64,000 nucleotides of DNA from Hyphomicrobiales bacterium (GCA_024236415.1 JACKKN010000001.1:124001-188000); one strand, 5' to 3'. Positions 46,031 to 56,028 are shown, numbered from the stretch's first letter. Notes: generated from the letters alone by a model not told the origin. A program made the numbers and translations.

Positions 46031-46329
46031 CTCTGCATAATTTTGACTAATACCTGATGTGCAAAATTTAATAATTGTTTCGAGTGCTTGCCATTAATAA
46101 TCTGACTCCAATGAAGAATCTTTCAAGGCATAATAAATGTAATTAATACGCAGAATGTTAATTCAAACAAATTCTTACATGTTCCATTTTGCATTCGATG
46201 ACGTTGATCGCACCGCTCGATCTGACGTCATTCGTCTTTAGATGGCTATCGCCGCGATATACTATTTTGTTGACGCAAGCGCAGGCATGAATGCCGCCTA
46301 GATTCAACTGGACGGGTCATTCATGTCTT
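46031..46329. other. AT-rich non-coding stretch
   Basis: Markedly AT-rich (many AATAAT/TTAAT runs) with no gene seen. It marks the left edge of the lower-GC catabolic island and may contain promoters for it; no clear single promoter picked. Confidence 0.5.
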
Positions 46330-46515
46330 GGTGGAAACGTGCGGGTCGAGCTCCAGGATTCACTCTGCATTTCCCGGGAAACGCCGTCTGACAGCAATGT
46401 CCTACCGCTCGTAGATTTCAGGGACATCGCCAGGCGATTGGAAACGGATATCGCAACGCCGGACGAAACTCGGGAAATTATCGACCTCAAAGGCGGTTGC
46501 GGGGTCATGTTTTGA
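46330..46515 (+). pseudogene. Decayed C-terminal fragment of a BKACE-type enzyme
   Basis: About 60 codons read GGNVRVELQDSLCISRET ... LVDFRDIARRLETDIATPDE then TREIIDLKGG, TGA at 46513-46515. This lines up with the C-terminus of BKACE proteins, including the intact one here (GGNVRVGLEDNLYLSQGVLA). Key residues have drifted (GLEDNLY to ELQDSLC) and the first 230 residues are missing, so it is a remnant of a second copy. Confidence 0.55.
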
Positions 46516-46614
46516 TGATAACCGGTGCCCGCGCCGCGTTGACATGAGGCCGATTTCCGCACCTCCGATACGAGCATCGATCCCTTGAACCGGACAACAC
46601 TATCCTCGGGCGAC

Positions 46615-48006
46615 ATGGCCACGTTTCTTCAGAAACTTTCCGACCTGGCGCATGGCGATGTTCTGGCCGAAGGGCCGGCGCTGGAACCGTATTGCCGTGA
46701 TTGGGCCGGCCGGGATCTCGGGCGCCCGTTGGCCGTGGTTCGCCCGCGCTCAACCGCGGAGGTCTGCGCCATCGTCAAGCTTGCCCATGACTGCCGCGTA
46801 ACCGTGGTGCCATCCGGCGGCCGCACCGGTGTCGTGCGCGGCACGTACGCGGACCGGGCCCTCGTCATCAGTCTGGAAAGGCTGAAGGCGATAAGGCGCA
46901 TCTCCCAGGAGGCAAACACGCTGACCGTCGAGGCGGGGCTCACGATCGCGGAGGTTCAGGCCGTCGCGTGGGATCACCGGCAACGGTTTCCACTTTCCTT
47001 CGGCGCGGAGGGATCCGCCCAGATCGGCGGCGCGCTGTCGACGAATGCCGGCGGCACGAACGCGCTTCGGTTCGGCACGGCGCGGGATCTGTGCCTGGGG
47101 CTGGAGGCCGTGCTGCCGGACGGCCGCCTGTTGAACGAACTCTCGTCCCTGCGAAAGAGCAACACGGGCCTCGACCTGAAGCAGCTGTTTATCGGCACGG
47201 AAGGAACGCTCGGCATCATCACCGCCGCGACGCTGCGCCTGTTTCCGATGGAAGGGCCGAGAACCGTCGTTCTGGCGGCCGTCCCCGACGCCGATGCGGC
47301 GGCTCGCCTTCTCCGCAAGCTGTCCTCGTCGGCGAACCACGCGGTCGAGGCCGCCGAGTTCATGTCGCGAAGCTTCGTCGCGGCACTGTCCGAAAAGGGC
47401 GGGGTGAGGCTTCCCTTCGCCGCGCCGACGGACTTGTTGCTCCTCGAAATCGAACAACCGTCATCCGCCCCCGACGGGTCTCCGTCCGCCGGCGAGACGG
47501 TCGAGGGCCTCCTCGCGGCCGCGTTCGAAGACGCCGACGTCCTGGACGCCGTCATCGCCACGTCGGAGGCACAGCGAAAGGCCTTCTGGGCGATACGGGA
47601 GCGCGCCGCCGAAGTCGCCTTTTCCAGACACCCGGCGCTGGCCACCGACATTTCGGTGCCGACGTCGTCGGTCGCCCCGTTCATCGACCAGGCACACGCG
47701 ATCCGGCGTGCAATCGACCCGGCCTCCGATGCCATGGCCATCGCCCACCTGGGCGATGGCAATGTCCACTACACCATCTGGCCGGCGTCGAACTCCACCG
47801 ACCTCCTGCAGCGGCTGGAGCTGGAAATCGAGGCACTTGCCGTCGCCATGGGCGGCAGCTTCTCGGCCGAACACGGCATCGGACGCGACAAGCTGGCGGC
47901 CATGGAACGTTTCAAGGACCCGGTCAACCTCGACACGATGCGCCGCATCAAAACGGCCCTCGATCCGCACAATCTGATGAACCCCGGCAAGGTATATCCG
48001 GCGTGA
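46615..48006 (+). CDS. FAD-linked 2-hydroxyacid dehydrogenase (GlcD/D-lactate dehydrogenase type)
   Basis: 463 residues from ATG 46615 (MATFLQKLSDLAHGDV). FAD_binding_4 domain: VVPSGGRTGVVRGTYADRAL, FGAEGSAQIGGALSTNAGGT, LKQLFIGTEGTLGIITAATL; C-terminal FAD-oxidase domain with the metal-site pattern IAHLGDGNVHYTIWP and SAEHGIGRDKL. It oxidises a D-2-hydroxyacid (lactate, 2-hydroxyglutarate and similar) to the keto acid. First gene of the island; lower GC than the flanks. Confidence 0.88.
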   Translation: MATFLQKLSDLAHGDVLAEGPALEPYCRDWAGRDLGRPLAVVRPRSTAEVCAIVKLAHDCRVTVVPSGGRTGVVRGTYADRALVISLERLKAIRRISQEANTLTVEAGLTIAEVQAVAWDHRQRFPLSFGAEGSAQIGGALSTNAGGTNALRFGTARDLCLGLEAVLPDGRLLNELSSLRKSNTGLDLKQLFIGTEGTLGIITAATLRLFPMEGPRTVVLAAVPDADAAARLLRKLSSSANHAVEAAEFMSRSFVAALSEKGGVRLPFAAPTDLLLLEIEQPSSAPDGSPSAGETVEGLLAAAFEDADVLDAVIATSEAQRKAFWAIRERAAEVAFSRHPALATDISVPTSSVAPFIDQAHAIRRAIDPASDAMAIAHLGDGNVHYTIWPASNSTDLLQRLELEIEALAVAMGGSFSAEHGIGRDKLAAMERFKDPVNLDTMRRIKTALDPHNLMNPGKVYPA

Positions 48007-48234
48007 ATTCGATCACCGTGAGCACGGGCCGTGTCCGTCCGATCGATTACGCGCCGTCGCGCCGGGCCCGCGGGCGGGCGGCCGGAAAGGCCGAATAAGT
48101 CCGGCTTATCCGTCCGAGTCGAATGATTATTGGCGCAATCGTGGCCGAGATCGGACTGTGGTTCGTCAACCGGGGACGCCGGTGGTAAGGCTCTTCGCGC
48201 CCAAAACATCCGTCGCCCAAAAAGGGGAATTCCG

Positions 48235-49143
48235 GTGCCGCTTGAGGTCAATCGAGAAGTCTTCATTACCTGTGCGGTCACCGGCGCCGGATCGACGCAG
48301 GACAAGTCCGAGCATGTTCCGCGCTCCCCCGCGCAAATCGCGGATGCGGCGATTGCCGCCGCCAAGGCGGGGGCGGCAATCGTCCATTGCCACGTTCGGG
48401 ATCCGGAAACCGGCGCGCCCTCGCGCGACCTGAAACTTTATCGCGAGCTGGTCGAGCGGATCAGGGAGTCGGCGACGGATCTGGTGGTCAATCTCACGGC
48501 CGGAATGGGCGGCGACGTCTACCTCGGACCGACGACGGATCCACTCAAGCTTGATCCGCGAACGGACATGGTTTCCGCCGAGGAGCGCGTCGCGCATGTC
48601 GTCGAATGCAAGCCGGAAATCTGTACGCTCGACTGCGGCACGATGAACTTCGCCGAGGCGAACTACGTGCAGACGAATACGCCCGAAATGCTGGAAGACA
48701 TGGCGGCGAGAATGGTCGCCAGCGGCGCCCGCATCGAAATCGAGGCGTTCGACACGGGTCACCTTTGGTTCGCCAGGAGGCTGGTGGAGCGGGGCATCAT
48801 TCCAGGACCCGCCCTGCTGCAGCTGTGCATGGGCGTTCCGTGGGGGGCGCCCAACGACATGAACACGTTCATGGCGATGGTCGCCAACGTACCCAGCGAC
48901 TGGACGTTCAGCGCCTTCTCGCTGGGGCGCGACGAGATGCCCTACGTGGCCGCGGCTGTTCTCGCCGGCGGCAACGTGCGGGTCGGCCTGGAAGACAACC
49001 TCTATCTCAGCCAGGGCGTCCTGGCGACGAACGCCCAGCTTGTCGAAAAAGCGGTGGCGATCGTCGAGAGCCTTGGATCCAGGGTCCTGGGGCCGTCCGA
49101 GGTTCGCCAGCGACTCGGCCTGGAAAAAAGGCCGCCCGGCTGA
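48235..49143 (+). CDS. Beta-keto acid cleavage enzyme (BKACE, COG3246)
   Basis: 302 residues from GTG 48235, preceded by AAAGGGG. (beta/alpha)8 fold, Zn-dependent: EVFITCAVTGAGSTQDKSEH, AAIVHCHVRDPETGAPSRD (HxH zinc site), NLTAGMGGD, FDTGHLWFARRLVERG and GNVRVGLEDNLYLSQGVLA. BKACEs condense a beta-keto acid with acetyl-CoA to give acetoacetate and a new acyl-CoA. Substrate subclass not determined. Lies 230 bases after the FAD enzyme. Confidence 0.9.
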   Translation: MPLEVNREVFITCAVTGAGSTQDKSEHVPRSPAQIADAAIAAAKAGAAIVHCHVRDPETGAPSRDLKLYRELVERIRESATDLVVNLTAGMGGDVYLGPTTDPLKLDPRTDMVSAEERVAHVVECKPEICTLDCGTMNFAEANYVQTNTPEMLEDMAARMVASGARIEIEAFDTGHLWFARRLVERGIIPGPALLQLCMGVPWGAPNDMNTFMAMVANVPSDWTFSAFSLGRDEMPYVAAAVLAGGNVRVGLEDNLYLSQGVLATNAQLVEKAVAIVESLGSRVLGPSEVRQRLGLEKRPPG

Positions 49144-49231
49144 AGAGCCGCCGCGACGAATGCAGCCGAGGCTCGGTCATCAATCGGGAACATGGCGGGA
49201 CTCGGACAGGAACACCAAGAAGGAGCGAAGC

Positions 49232-50095
49232 ATGCGTATCGATTTCAGAGTCGTCCCCCCGTTCAGCGAGTATGCCACCGCCGAGGAGGCGAGGCGGGTC
49301 TTTCTCGAAGGGTACATGGCCGTCTATGGCGATACCTACGGCGAAGACATGCACACCCTGCAGACGACCGTCGAAAGCACGCTCGCCGACATGGCGGAGG
49401 CCCAGATCGACTATGCCGTCCTGCAGGGAGAATGGGAGCTCGGCGACTACCGGAAAATGAACGACGCCGTGTACGACATGGCCCGGAAATACAGCGACAA
49501 GTTTCCCGTCTATTTCCTTGGCTTGGACCCCGGGCGAAACGACAACATGCCGAAGGTCATCGAAAGGGAGGTCAAGGAGCGCGGCTTCTCCGGCGTCAAC
49601 ATCCAGTCCTGGTCGACCCGCCTGTGCATCACCGACCGTGCCTGGGGGCCGGTCTATGCGAAGTGCCAGGAACTCGGCATTCCCATAACGATCCATACAT
49701 CCATCAACTTCACCGTCGATCGGCCGATCGGCCTCGGGCGGCCGCTGCATATCAGCGAGGTCGCCGCCGAGTTTCCCGACCTCGTCATCGTCGCCAACCA
49801 TGCCGGCTGGCCGTGGGTGAACGAGATGGTCGGCGTCGCCTGGAAACATCGGAACGTCTATATCGAAATCGGCGCCCAATCGCCGAAATACATGTCCAAG
49901 CCTGGAACGGGCTGGGATCCCTTGATGGTGTTCGGCAACAGCGTCCTGCAGGACAAGGTTCTGTTCGCGACGGATTGCATGCTGCCCGCGCAACGCGTCG
50001 TGAAGGAGCTGCTGGAAGCGCCGCTGAAGGATTCGGTCAAGGAGAAGTGGCTGGGGCTGAACGCCCAGAAGCTGATCGAGCGCATCAAAAACTAG
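49232..50095 (+). CDS. Amidohydrolase_2 family enzyme
   Basis: 287 residues behind AAGGAG. Starts MRIDFRVVPPFSEYATAEEA, with no N-terminal HxH; later metal or active-site candidates are GIPITIHTSINFTVDR, VIVANHAGWPWV and VLFATDCMLPAQRVV. ACMSD-like decarboxylases and lactone hydrolases belong here. Absence of the first HxH suggests a metal-poor or altered site. Cytosolic. Part of the island set. Confidence 0.8.
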   Translation: MRIDFRVVPPFSEYATAEEARRVFLEGYMAVYGDTYGEDMHTLQTTVESTLADMAEAQIDYAVLQGEWELGDYRKMNDAVYDMARKYSDKFPVYFLGLDPGRNDNMPKVIEREVKERGFSGVNIQSWSTRLCITDRAWGPVYAKCQELGIPITIHTSINFTVDRPIGLGRPLHISEVAAEFPDLVIVANHAGWPWVNEMVGVAWKHRNVYIEIGAQSPKYMSKPGTGWDPLMVFGNSVLQDKVLFATDCMLPAQRVVKELLEAPLKDSVKEKWLGLNAQKLIERIKN

Positions 50096-50103
50096 CCGAG
50101 GCG

Positions 50104-50189
50104 ACGGGCCAAATCGACGGGCCAAATCGACGGGCCAAATCGACGGGCCAAATCGACGGGCCAAATCGACGGGCCAAATCAACGGGCCA
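50104..50189. repeat. 13-bp tandem repeat array (about 6.5 copies)
   Basis: Unit GACGGGCCAAATC, with GGGCC at 50106, 50119, 50132, 50145, 50158, 50171 and 50184; the last copy has one change (AACGGG). It lies between the amidohydrolase stop and the ThDP enzyme start. Same unit length and a similar GACGGG(G)CC core as the array at 19455-19527. Confidence 0.9.
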
Positions 50190-50215
50190 GCGAAGCGCGG
50201 GACAACGGGACGCCA

Positions 50216-51904
50216 ATGTCAGACACGAAGAAAATGACCGGCGGTGCCGCCCTGGTCGATGCGCTTCTGTGCAACGGAATCGACACGGTTTTCGGCATTC
50301 CCGGTTACCAGTTGGATCGCTTCTTCTGCGCGTTGTTCGACCGGTCGGACGAAATCAAGGTCATCAACGCCCGGCACGAAGAGGGCACGGCCTATATGGC
50401 GTTCGGCTGGGCGCAATCCTCCGGCAAGATCGGCGCCTATGCCGTGGTCCCCGGGCCCGGCTTCCTCAACACCGCCGCCGCCCTCTCGACCGCCTATTCC
50501 TGCGGGGCCAAGGTCCTGGCAATGACCGGCCAGATCCCCTCGCCGATGATCGGCAGGTCGAGAGGACAGCTCCACGAATTGCCCGACCAGTTCGGCATAC
50601 TGGAGAGGCTGACCAAACGCGCCGAACGGATGCGACATCCATCGCAAGCCGGCCAGGTTCTGAATGACCTCATATCGCAAATGGTGTCGGGTCGGACGCG
50701 ACCCGTTGCGCTGGAAGTCGCGCCGGATGTGCTGGCGATGAGTGCCGCGATGCCGCGCAACAGCCCGGCACGGGCCGCAGCCCCGACAGCGATCGACGAA
50801 GACCTCATCGACGAGGCCGCGCGGATCCTCGGCAACGCGAAGAAACCGATCATCATGGTCGGAGGCGGCGCGTTCGAGGCCGGAGAGGAAATCACCGAAC
50901 TCGCGCACCTTCTCAACGCGCCCGTCCATGCCTGGATGCTCGGTCGCGGCGTGGTGGACGACAGGACCGGCCTTGTCCTCAACCGCCCCGCTTTCTCCCA
51001 AGCCTGGGCCGATACCGACGCGGTTCTGTGTATCGGCTCCAGGGCGGAATACGAACGTGCCAACTGGGGAATGGACGACGATATGGCTTTCATCCATATC
51101 GACATCGACCCAGAGGAACTGATGCGCGTTTCGACACCCGACGTCGCCATACTCGGCGACGCGAAGGAGGCCGGCGCCCTGCTTTTGAGTGCCGTCGCAC
51201 GGCACAATACGAAACGTCCCGGACGACTGGAGGAAATACGCCAGCTTCGCGACCATTCGCGGCGAGTGTTTTGTGAACGATTGGCGCCGCAAATGGCATT
51301 CCTCGACGCCATCCGGCGCGCGTTGCCCGACGACGGTTTCTTCGTCGAGGAATTCACGCAGGTCGGCTACGTTTCCCGGATCGGGTTTCCGGCCTATTTC
51401 CCGCGATCCATCGTCAATCCGGGATATCAGGGAACCCTGGGTTTCGGCTACGCCACCGGGCTCGGCGTTCAGGCCGCGCATCCGGACCGTTGCGTGCTTT
51501 CGGTTGTCGGCGACGGCGGATTTCTGTTCACATCCAACGAAATCGCCACCGCCGTCCACCACCATCTGCCGCTGGTGAATGTCGTCTTCAACGACAACGC
51601 CTATGGCAACGTGCAGCGGATGCAGCGCGAAATGTACGGCGACCGGGTCATCGGAACCGACCTCACGAATCCCGATTTCGTCAAGTACGCGGAATCGTTC
51701 GGAGCCGATGGCAGGCGAGCGAGAACGCCGAAGGACCTCGAACGGGAAATCGTCGAATCCTTCAAGGCCCGGCGCCCCACCGTCATCGAGGTCCCGGTCG
51801 AGCGCATGCCGGACCCCTGGCCGATCTTCATGATGCAACCCGCCCCGGGAACGGGGCGAAAGGCGATGCCGGGGATTGGCGAAAACACCGACGCCTACCT
51901 TTAA
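50216..51904 (+). CDS. Thiamine-diphosphate-dependent enzyme (acetolactate synthase/decarboxylase type)
   Basis: 562 residues. Three ThDP domains: Pyr domain with TVFGIPGYQLDRFF and the ThDP-activating Glu in INARHEEGTAYMAFGWAQ; the central domain; PP domain with the metal motif VVGDGGFLFTSNEIATAV ending FNDNAYGN (GDG...N). It acts on 2-keto acids (decarboxylation, or carboligation). Substrate not given by sequence. Together with the FAD enzyme it could process 2-hydroxy/2-keto acids. Confidence 0.88.
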   Translation: MSDTKKMTGGAALVDALLCNGIDTVFGIPGYQLDRFFCALFDRSDEIKVINARHEEGTAYMAFGWAQSSGKIGAYAVVPGPGFLNTAAALSTAYSCGAKVLAMTGQIPSPMIGRSRGQLHELPDQFGILERLTKRAERMRHPSQAGQVLNDLISQMVSGRTRPVALEVAPDVLAMSAAMPRNSPARAAAPTAIDEDLIDEAARILGNAKKPIIMVGGGAFEAGEEITELAHLLNAPVHAWMLGRGVVDDRTGLVLNRPAFSQAWADTDAVLCIGSRAEYERANWGMDDDMAFIHIDIDPEELMRVSTPDVAILGDAKEAGALLLSAVARHNTKRPGRLEEIRQLRDHSRRVFCERLAPQMAFLDAIRRALPDDGFFVEEFTQVGYVSRIGFPAYFPRSIVNPGYQGTLGFGYATGLGVQAAHPDRCVLSVVGDGGFLFTSNEIATAVHHHLPLVNVVFNDNAYGNVQRMQREMYGDRVIGTDLTNPDFVKYAESFGADGRRARTPKDLEREIVESFKARRPTVIEVPVERMPDPWPIFMMQPAPGTGRKAMPGIGENTDAYL

Positions 51905-52013
51905 AGCCCGTGCCGCTCACCTTCCTCGCGCCGCACATCCGAGGTATGCGGTAACGCCGTGAATACGCCGTCGCGGGTGATCCGGCTGGCCGGGGCCTAA
52001 CCTACAAATAGAG

Positions 52014-52040
52014 TTGCTCCCAAATCGGATTTGGGAGCAA
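52014..52040. terminator. Bidirectional terminator hairpin
   Basis: TTGCTCCCAAAT-CGG-ATTTGGGAGCAA, a 12-bp perfect stem, between the convergent ThDP and hyuB genes. It separates the two transcription units. Confidence 0.7.
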
Positions 52041-52135
52041 GAGTTGGTTACAGGCGCTTGGAACTTCCTCACATTTCGGCGATCCGCCCGGCGGACGGAA
52101 GAAGCGCGTGCCGACGCGGCTTCTCCCACCACGTC

Positions 52136-53962
52136 CTATATTCGGCCGTCGCGGCCGCGGTCCATCGTCCAGGTAATCGGACCCCGTTCCGCGGCAAGCT
52201 CGGCGCGACGCTTCACGGTTGCGTCCTCGACCAGGTTGGCCAGATCGTCCAGGACGACGCCATAGTCGCGATAGGCGCTTTCCCGGGTCACCTTCCTGTC
52301 CTGAACGTCCAGGGCGACCAACTCGGCGTCGCGTTCGAGCGGGTCTCCATACCCACCGCCGCCAGGCGTCTCCCGGACGATGGTGTCGCCGGTGTTGAGT
52401 TCGAGAACCTGTTTGGCGGGGACCTCTTCGATCGTGCCGTCCGCCCTTTCAATGTAGGCGCGCCCGGGGGCGCCGGGCAGTCCGCCAAGAACCCCCCAGG
52501 GAACCGAATTGTAACGCTCTGCCCGATGACAGGACGTAACCGGGCCTTTCAGCATCTTGTACGAACGACGGACCCCCAATCCGCCGCGTGTCTTTCCGGC
52601 CCCGCCGGAATCGGGAATGGGCGTGTGCTCGACGATTTCGATGGGAAGGTGATTCTCCCACGCTTCGGCCGGCGGCATCTGGCAGTTTCCGACCGCGTGA
52701 TCGATATGGTCGATGCCGTCCTTTTCCGGTCGCGCGCCCAGTCCGCCGGCGATCAGGTCGGTGGCGCCATAGCGCGAACCGTCCCAATTCTTTCCGCTGA
52801 ACGAGATGACGTGGTTTCCGCCGTGCGATGCGGCGATCACCTTGTCCGGCATGACCTTGGTGAGGGCCCCAAGAACCGAGCAGTTCGCCCGGCAACTCAC
52901 CTGGGCCCGCAAGGCGATGGCGGCGGGCCGGGTCGGGTTGAACATGCATCCTTCCGGCGCGGTCACGGTGATTGGACGAATGGCGCCATCGTTCAACGGC
53001 GCGAACGGATCGGTCAGTCCCCGCAGGATCGTATGAACCGCCGACGCCGTGCCGGCGAGGTTGACGTTGGTCGGCGCCGGTTGCTGCTCGGTCGTTCCGG
53101 CGAAATCGATGACGATGTCGGATCCCTTGACCGTGACCTTGCAGTGAATCGGCAGGCGATCCATTCCCGGCGTCAAGCTTTCCGCCCAATCCTCGAAATC
53201 GTATTCGCCGTCCGGAATCTCGCTGATCTTGGATCGAATCAGGCGCTCTGCCTGGTCAAAGAGTTGCTCGATCGCGGACTGCATCGTTTCCAGGCCGAAT
53301 TCCTTGACGCACTCGTTCAACGAGCGGGCGCCCAGATAGCATGTCGCCAATTGCGCCTGCAGGTCGCCGAGAACGGTTTCCGGCGTGCGCGTGTTGAACC
53401 GCACGAAATCATAGGTCGCCATGTCCTGCTTGTAGGCCTTCAGCCAGGAGGACGGCGGAATGACGAGGCCCTCTTGATTGAGCTCCGTGCTCCGAGCCGA
53501 CATCGAGCCGGGATCGATGCCGCCGACGTCCTCGTGGTGACCGAGGCTGACGCTGAACGCCCAGAGATCGCCGCCGTCTTTGCCTTTTTCGAAGACCGGC
53601 ATCACCATGAGGATATCCGGCAGGTGCGTGCCGCCGTTATACGGGTCGTTCAGGATGAACACGTCACCCGGGACCATTTCCTCTCGCGGATACTTTTCGC
53701 AAACGGCCTGAACGGCCGTCGGCATGACCGTGAGGTGGATCGGATTGCTCCGGGCCTGGGCCATCATATATCCGTCCCTGGTTATCAGGCCCGACGAACC
53801 ATCCTCACCCTCTTTGAGGATAACGGAGACCGCGCTTCGCAGAAGCGTGTTCTGCATCGCATCGGCAATCGTTTCCAATCGATTGCGGATGATCTCCAGG
53901 GTAATGGGATCAACGGCCTTGTCGGAGTTCGACAGCGTCGAATGGGTTTCGGTTTTCATCAT
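52136..53962 (-). CDS. Hydantoinase B/oxoprolinase family subunit
   Basis: 608 residues. HyuB pattern: DPITLEIIRNRLETIADAMQ, SVILKEGEDGSSGLITRDG, VFILNDPYNGGTHLPDILMV, SLGHHEDVGGIDPGSM, and GRAYIERADGTIEEVPAK near the end, with a YGDPLERD end. It acts with HyuA; such pairs open lactam, hydantoin or oxoproline rings (or carboxylate ketones) at the cost of ATP. 11 bases downstream of hyuA. Confidence 0.92.
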   Translation of the reverse strand: MMKTETHSTLSNSDKAVDPITLEIIRNRLETIADAMQNTLLRSAVSVILKEGEDGSSGLITRDGYMMAQARSNPIHLTVMPTAVQAVCEKYPREEMVPGDVFILNDPYNGGTHLPDILMVMPVFEKGKDGGDLWAFSVSLGHHEDVGGIDPGSMSARSTELNQEGLVIPPSSWLKAYKQDMATYDFVRFNTRTPETVLGDLQAQLATCYLGARSLNECVKEFGLETMQSAIEQLFDQAERLIRSKISEIPDGEYDFEDWAESLTPGMDRLPIHCKVTVKGSDIVIDFAGTTEQQPAPTNVNLAGTASAVHTILRGLTDPFAPLNDGAIRPITVTAPEGCMFNPTRPAAIALRAQVSCRANCSVLGALTKVMPDKVIAASHGGNHVISFSGKNWDGSRYGATDLIAGGLGARPEKDGIDHIDHAVGNCQMPPAEAWENHLPIEIVEHTPIPDSGGAGKTRGGLGVRRSYKMLKGPVTSCHRAERYNSVPWGVLGGLPGAPGRAYIERADGTIEEVPAKQVLELNTGDTIVRETPGGGGYGDPLERDAELVALDVQDRKVTRESAYRDYGVVLDDLANLVEDATVKRRAELAAERGPITWTMDRGRDGRI

Positions 53963-53973
53963 TTCCGCTCTGC

Positions 53974-56028
53974 CTATTTCATTCCCTGAATGAACATGTT
54001 TCGGGCATCGTCCACATGCACGCTCTGTCCGGCGAGCACGAGTGTCGTCGTGTCCGACTGCTCGATGATGCAGGGCCCCTCGATGGGATTGTCGATCGAC
54101 ATCGACGTGCGCCGGTAGATGGGGCAGTCGACCTCGCCGGCGCCTTCCAAGGTAATGCGGCGAACCTCGACAGGCGCCTGATCACCGCCCGACGGCAGCT
54201 CCCCGATCAGGACTTCCCGCGATGTCTCGGGGGGGCGGCGGAAGGCCACGCATCGCAGCGCGATGATTTCGAAATCGCGGCTGGTATCGGAATAGCCGTA
54301 GACCTTTTCGTGTTCCGCGTGGAAGTTATCCGTCAGCTGCTTCAGCGCGGCGGCATCGAATTCTCCGTCCGGGACCATCGTCTCGATCTCGTAGGCCTGA
54401 CCGGAATACCGGATATCCGCGCTGCGTCGAAACTCGATCCGCGCGGTCTTCGACCCATTCGTTTCGAGGTCGGCCGCGCCTTCCTTTTCCAGGGCCTGAT
54501 AGGCGATTTCGATCGCCGCCGTGTCCGCTTCCCGAGGCGACTTCACGTAGTGACTGACGACCTTGTCGATCTCGAAGTTCGAAACCAGGAGCCCGAAAGC
54601 GGAGAGCGTGCCGGGACTGCGCGGAACCAGAACCTCGCGAATGCCGAGAGACTGCGCAATGGCCGCGGAAAACATGCCGCCACCGCCGCCGAAGGAAAGC
54701 AGGGTGAATTTCCGCGGATCTTCCCCCTTCTTGACCGTCACCAGGCTGATGGCGTCGGCCATCTGCGAGACCAGGATTCTGTAGATGCCCAGGGCCGTCT
54801 CGATCTTCGACAGGCCGATTTTCCCGGCCAGATCCTCGATGGCCTGGTGCGACGCCCCGGCGTCCAGGGTCATCGTGCCGTCCGCGAACCAGCCCGGGTT
54901 CAGGTATCCGAGAACCAGCAAGGCATCGGTGGCGGTCGGTTCGGTTCCGCCCCGGCCATAGCAGGCCGGCCCCGGATTCGACCCGGCGCTTTGCGGGCCG
55001 ACGCGCAGGCCGCCGCCGGCGTCGACCCAGGCGATGCTTCCCCCGCCGGACCCGATCGTCTCCAGGCCGACCATCGGCACACGAAGCGGGAAGCGATCGA
55101 TGCGACCTTCCTGGGAAATGGAAATCCGACCGTCGCGGACCAGGGCGACATCCGTGCTGGTTCCCCCGACGTCGAACGTGATCAGGTTCTTGCGATCGGA
55201 AAGCCGGCCCGTGTACAGAGAACCGACGACACCGCCGGCCGGACCGGAGAGAAACATGCTCACGGGCCGGTGCGTCACCATCTCGGCGGAGGCGATGCCG
55301 CCGCGCGACTGCATCAAATTCAGGTTCCTGTCCCCCTCGTCGAGATGCGTCGCCAGTTGCGCCACATAGCGTTCGACGATCGGGCGGACATAGGCGTCGA
55401 AGGCCGTGCAGCACACGCGCTCGTACTCGCGGAATGTGGGATTGACGACGCAGGAGAGCGACACCGTGATATCGGGAAACTTCTCTTCGAGGATCTCTCC
55501 TGTCCGGCGCTCGTGCGTCGGGTTCAGATGGCTGTTCAGGTAGCAGACCGCGATCGACTCGATGCCGTATCTGGCAACCAGTCTCGACACTTCGCTGACA
55601 ACCTGGTCTTCGTCCAGCGGCATTTGGATATTGCCGCGGCCGTCGACGCGCTCGCGAATGCCGATCCGAACGCGTCCCGGCGCCAGGTGCCAGGGAGTCT
55701 CCGCGTCGCGATGGAGGTCGTAGAGCTGACCGCGCTTCATTCGCCCGAGTTCGAGCGCGTCCTGGTGGCCGAGGGTGCCCAGAACCGCGATCTTCGCGCC
55801 CTTGCTTTCGAGCAGGGCGTTCGTCGCCACGGTCGTACCGTGAACATGTTCGATCTCGATCTTCGACTGCGCGGGATCGATTCCGGCGCTCTTCAGCATA
55901 AGCTTCACGCCGTCGCCGACACCTTGGACGATGTCCTCCGACGATGGCGCTTTCGCATAGAACAGCCGATCACCCGTGTTCCCGACGATATCCGTGAATG
56001 TTCCACCGATATCAATGCCGATCCTCAT
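53974..56028 (-). CDS. Hydantoinase A/oxoprolinase family subunit (ATP-binding)
   Basis: 684 residues from ATG 56028 behind GGAGG (ten residues shorter than the longest frame). Actin-like ATPase motifs: IGIDIGGTFTDIVG, EHVHGTTVATNALLESKGAK, FDVGGTSTDVALV and SFGGGGGMFSAAIA. First gene of hyuA-hyuB; diverges from the LysR gene across a 600-base AT-rich region. Likely the ring-opening step of the island pathway; members include N-methylhydantoinase, oxoprolinase, caprolactamase and acetone carboxylase-like enzymes. Confidence 0.92.
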   Translation of the reverse strand: MRIGIDIGGTFTDIVGNTGDRLFYAKAPSSEDIVQGVGDGVKLMLKSAGIDPAQSKIEIEHVHGTTVATNALLESKGAKIAVLGTLGHQDALELGRMKRGQLYDLHRDAETPWHLAPGRVRIGIRERVDGRGNIQMPLDEDQVVSEVSRLVARYGIESIAVCYLNSHLNPTHERRTGEILEEKFPDITVSLSCVVNPTFREYERVCCTAFDAYVRPIVERYVAQLATHLDEGDRNLNLMQSRGGIASAEMVTHRPVSMFLSGPAGGVVGSLYTGRLSDRKNLITFDVGGTSTDVALVRDGRISISQEGRIDRFPLRVPMVGLETIGSGGGSIAWVDAGGGLRVGPQSAGSNPGPACYGRGGTEPTATDALLVLGYLNPGWFADGTMTLDAGASHQAIEDLAGKIGLSKIETALGIYRILVSQMADAISLVTVKKGEDPRKFTLLSFGGGGGMFSAAIAQSLGIREVLVPRSPGTLSAFGLLVSNFEIDKVVSHYVKSPREADTAAIEIAYQALEKEGAADLETNGSKTARIEFRRSADIRYSGQAYEIETMVPDGEFDAAALKQLTDNFHAEHEKVYGYSDTSRDFEIIALRCVAFRRPPETSREVLIGELPSGGDQAPVEVRRITLEGAGEVDCPIYRRTSMSIDNPIEGPCIIEQSDTTTLVLAGQSVHVDDARNMFIQGMK

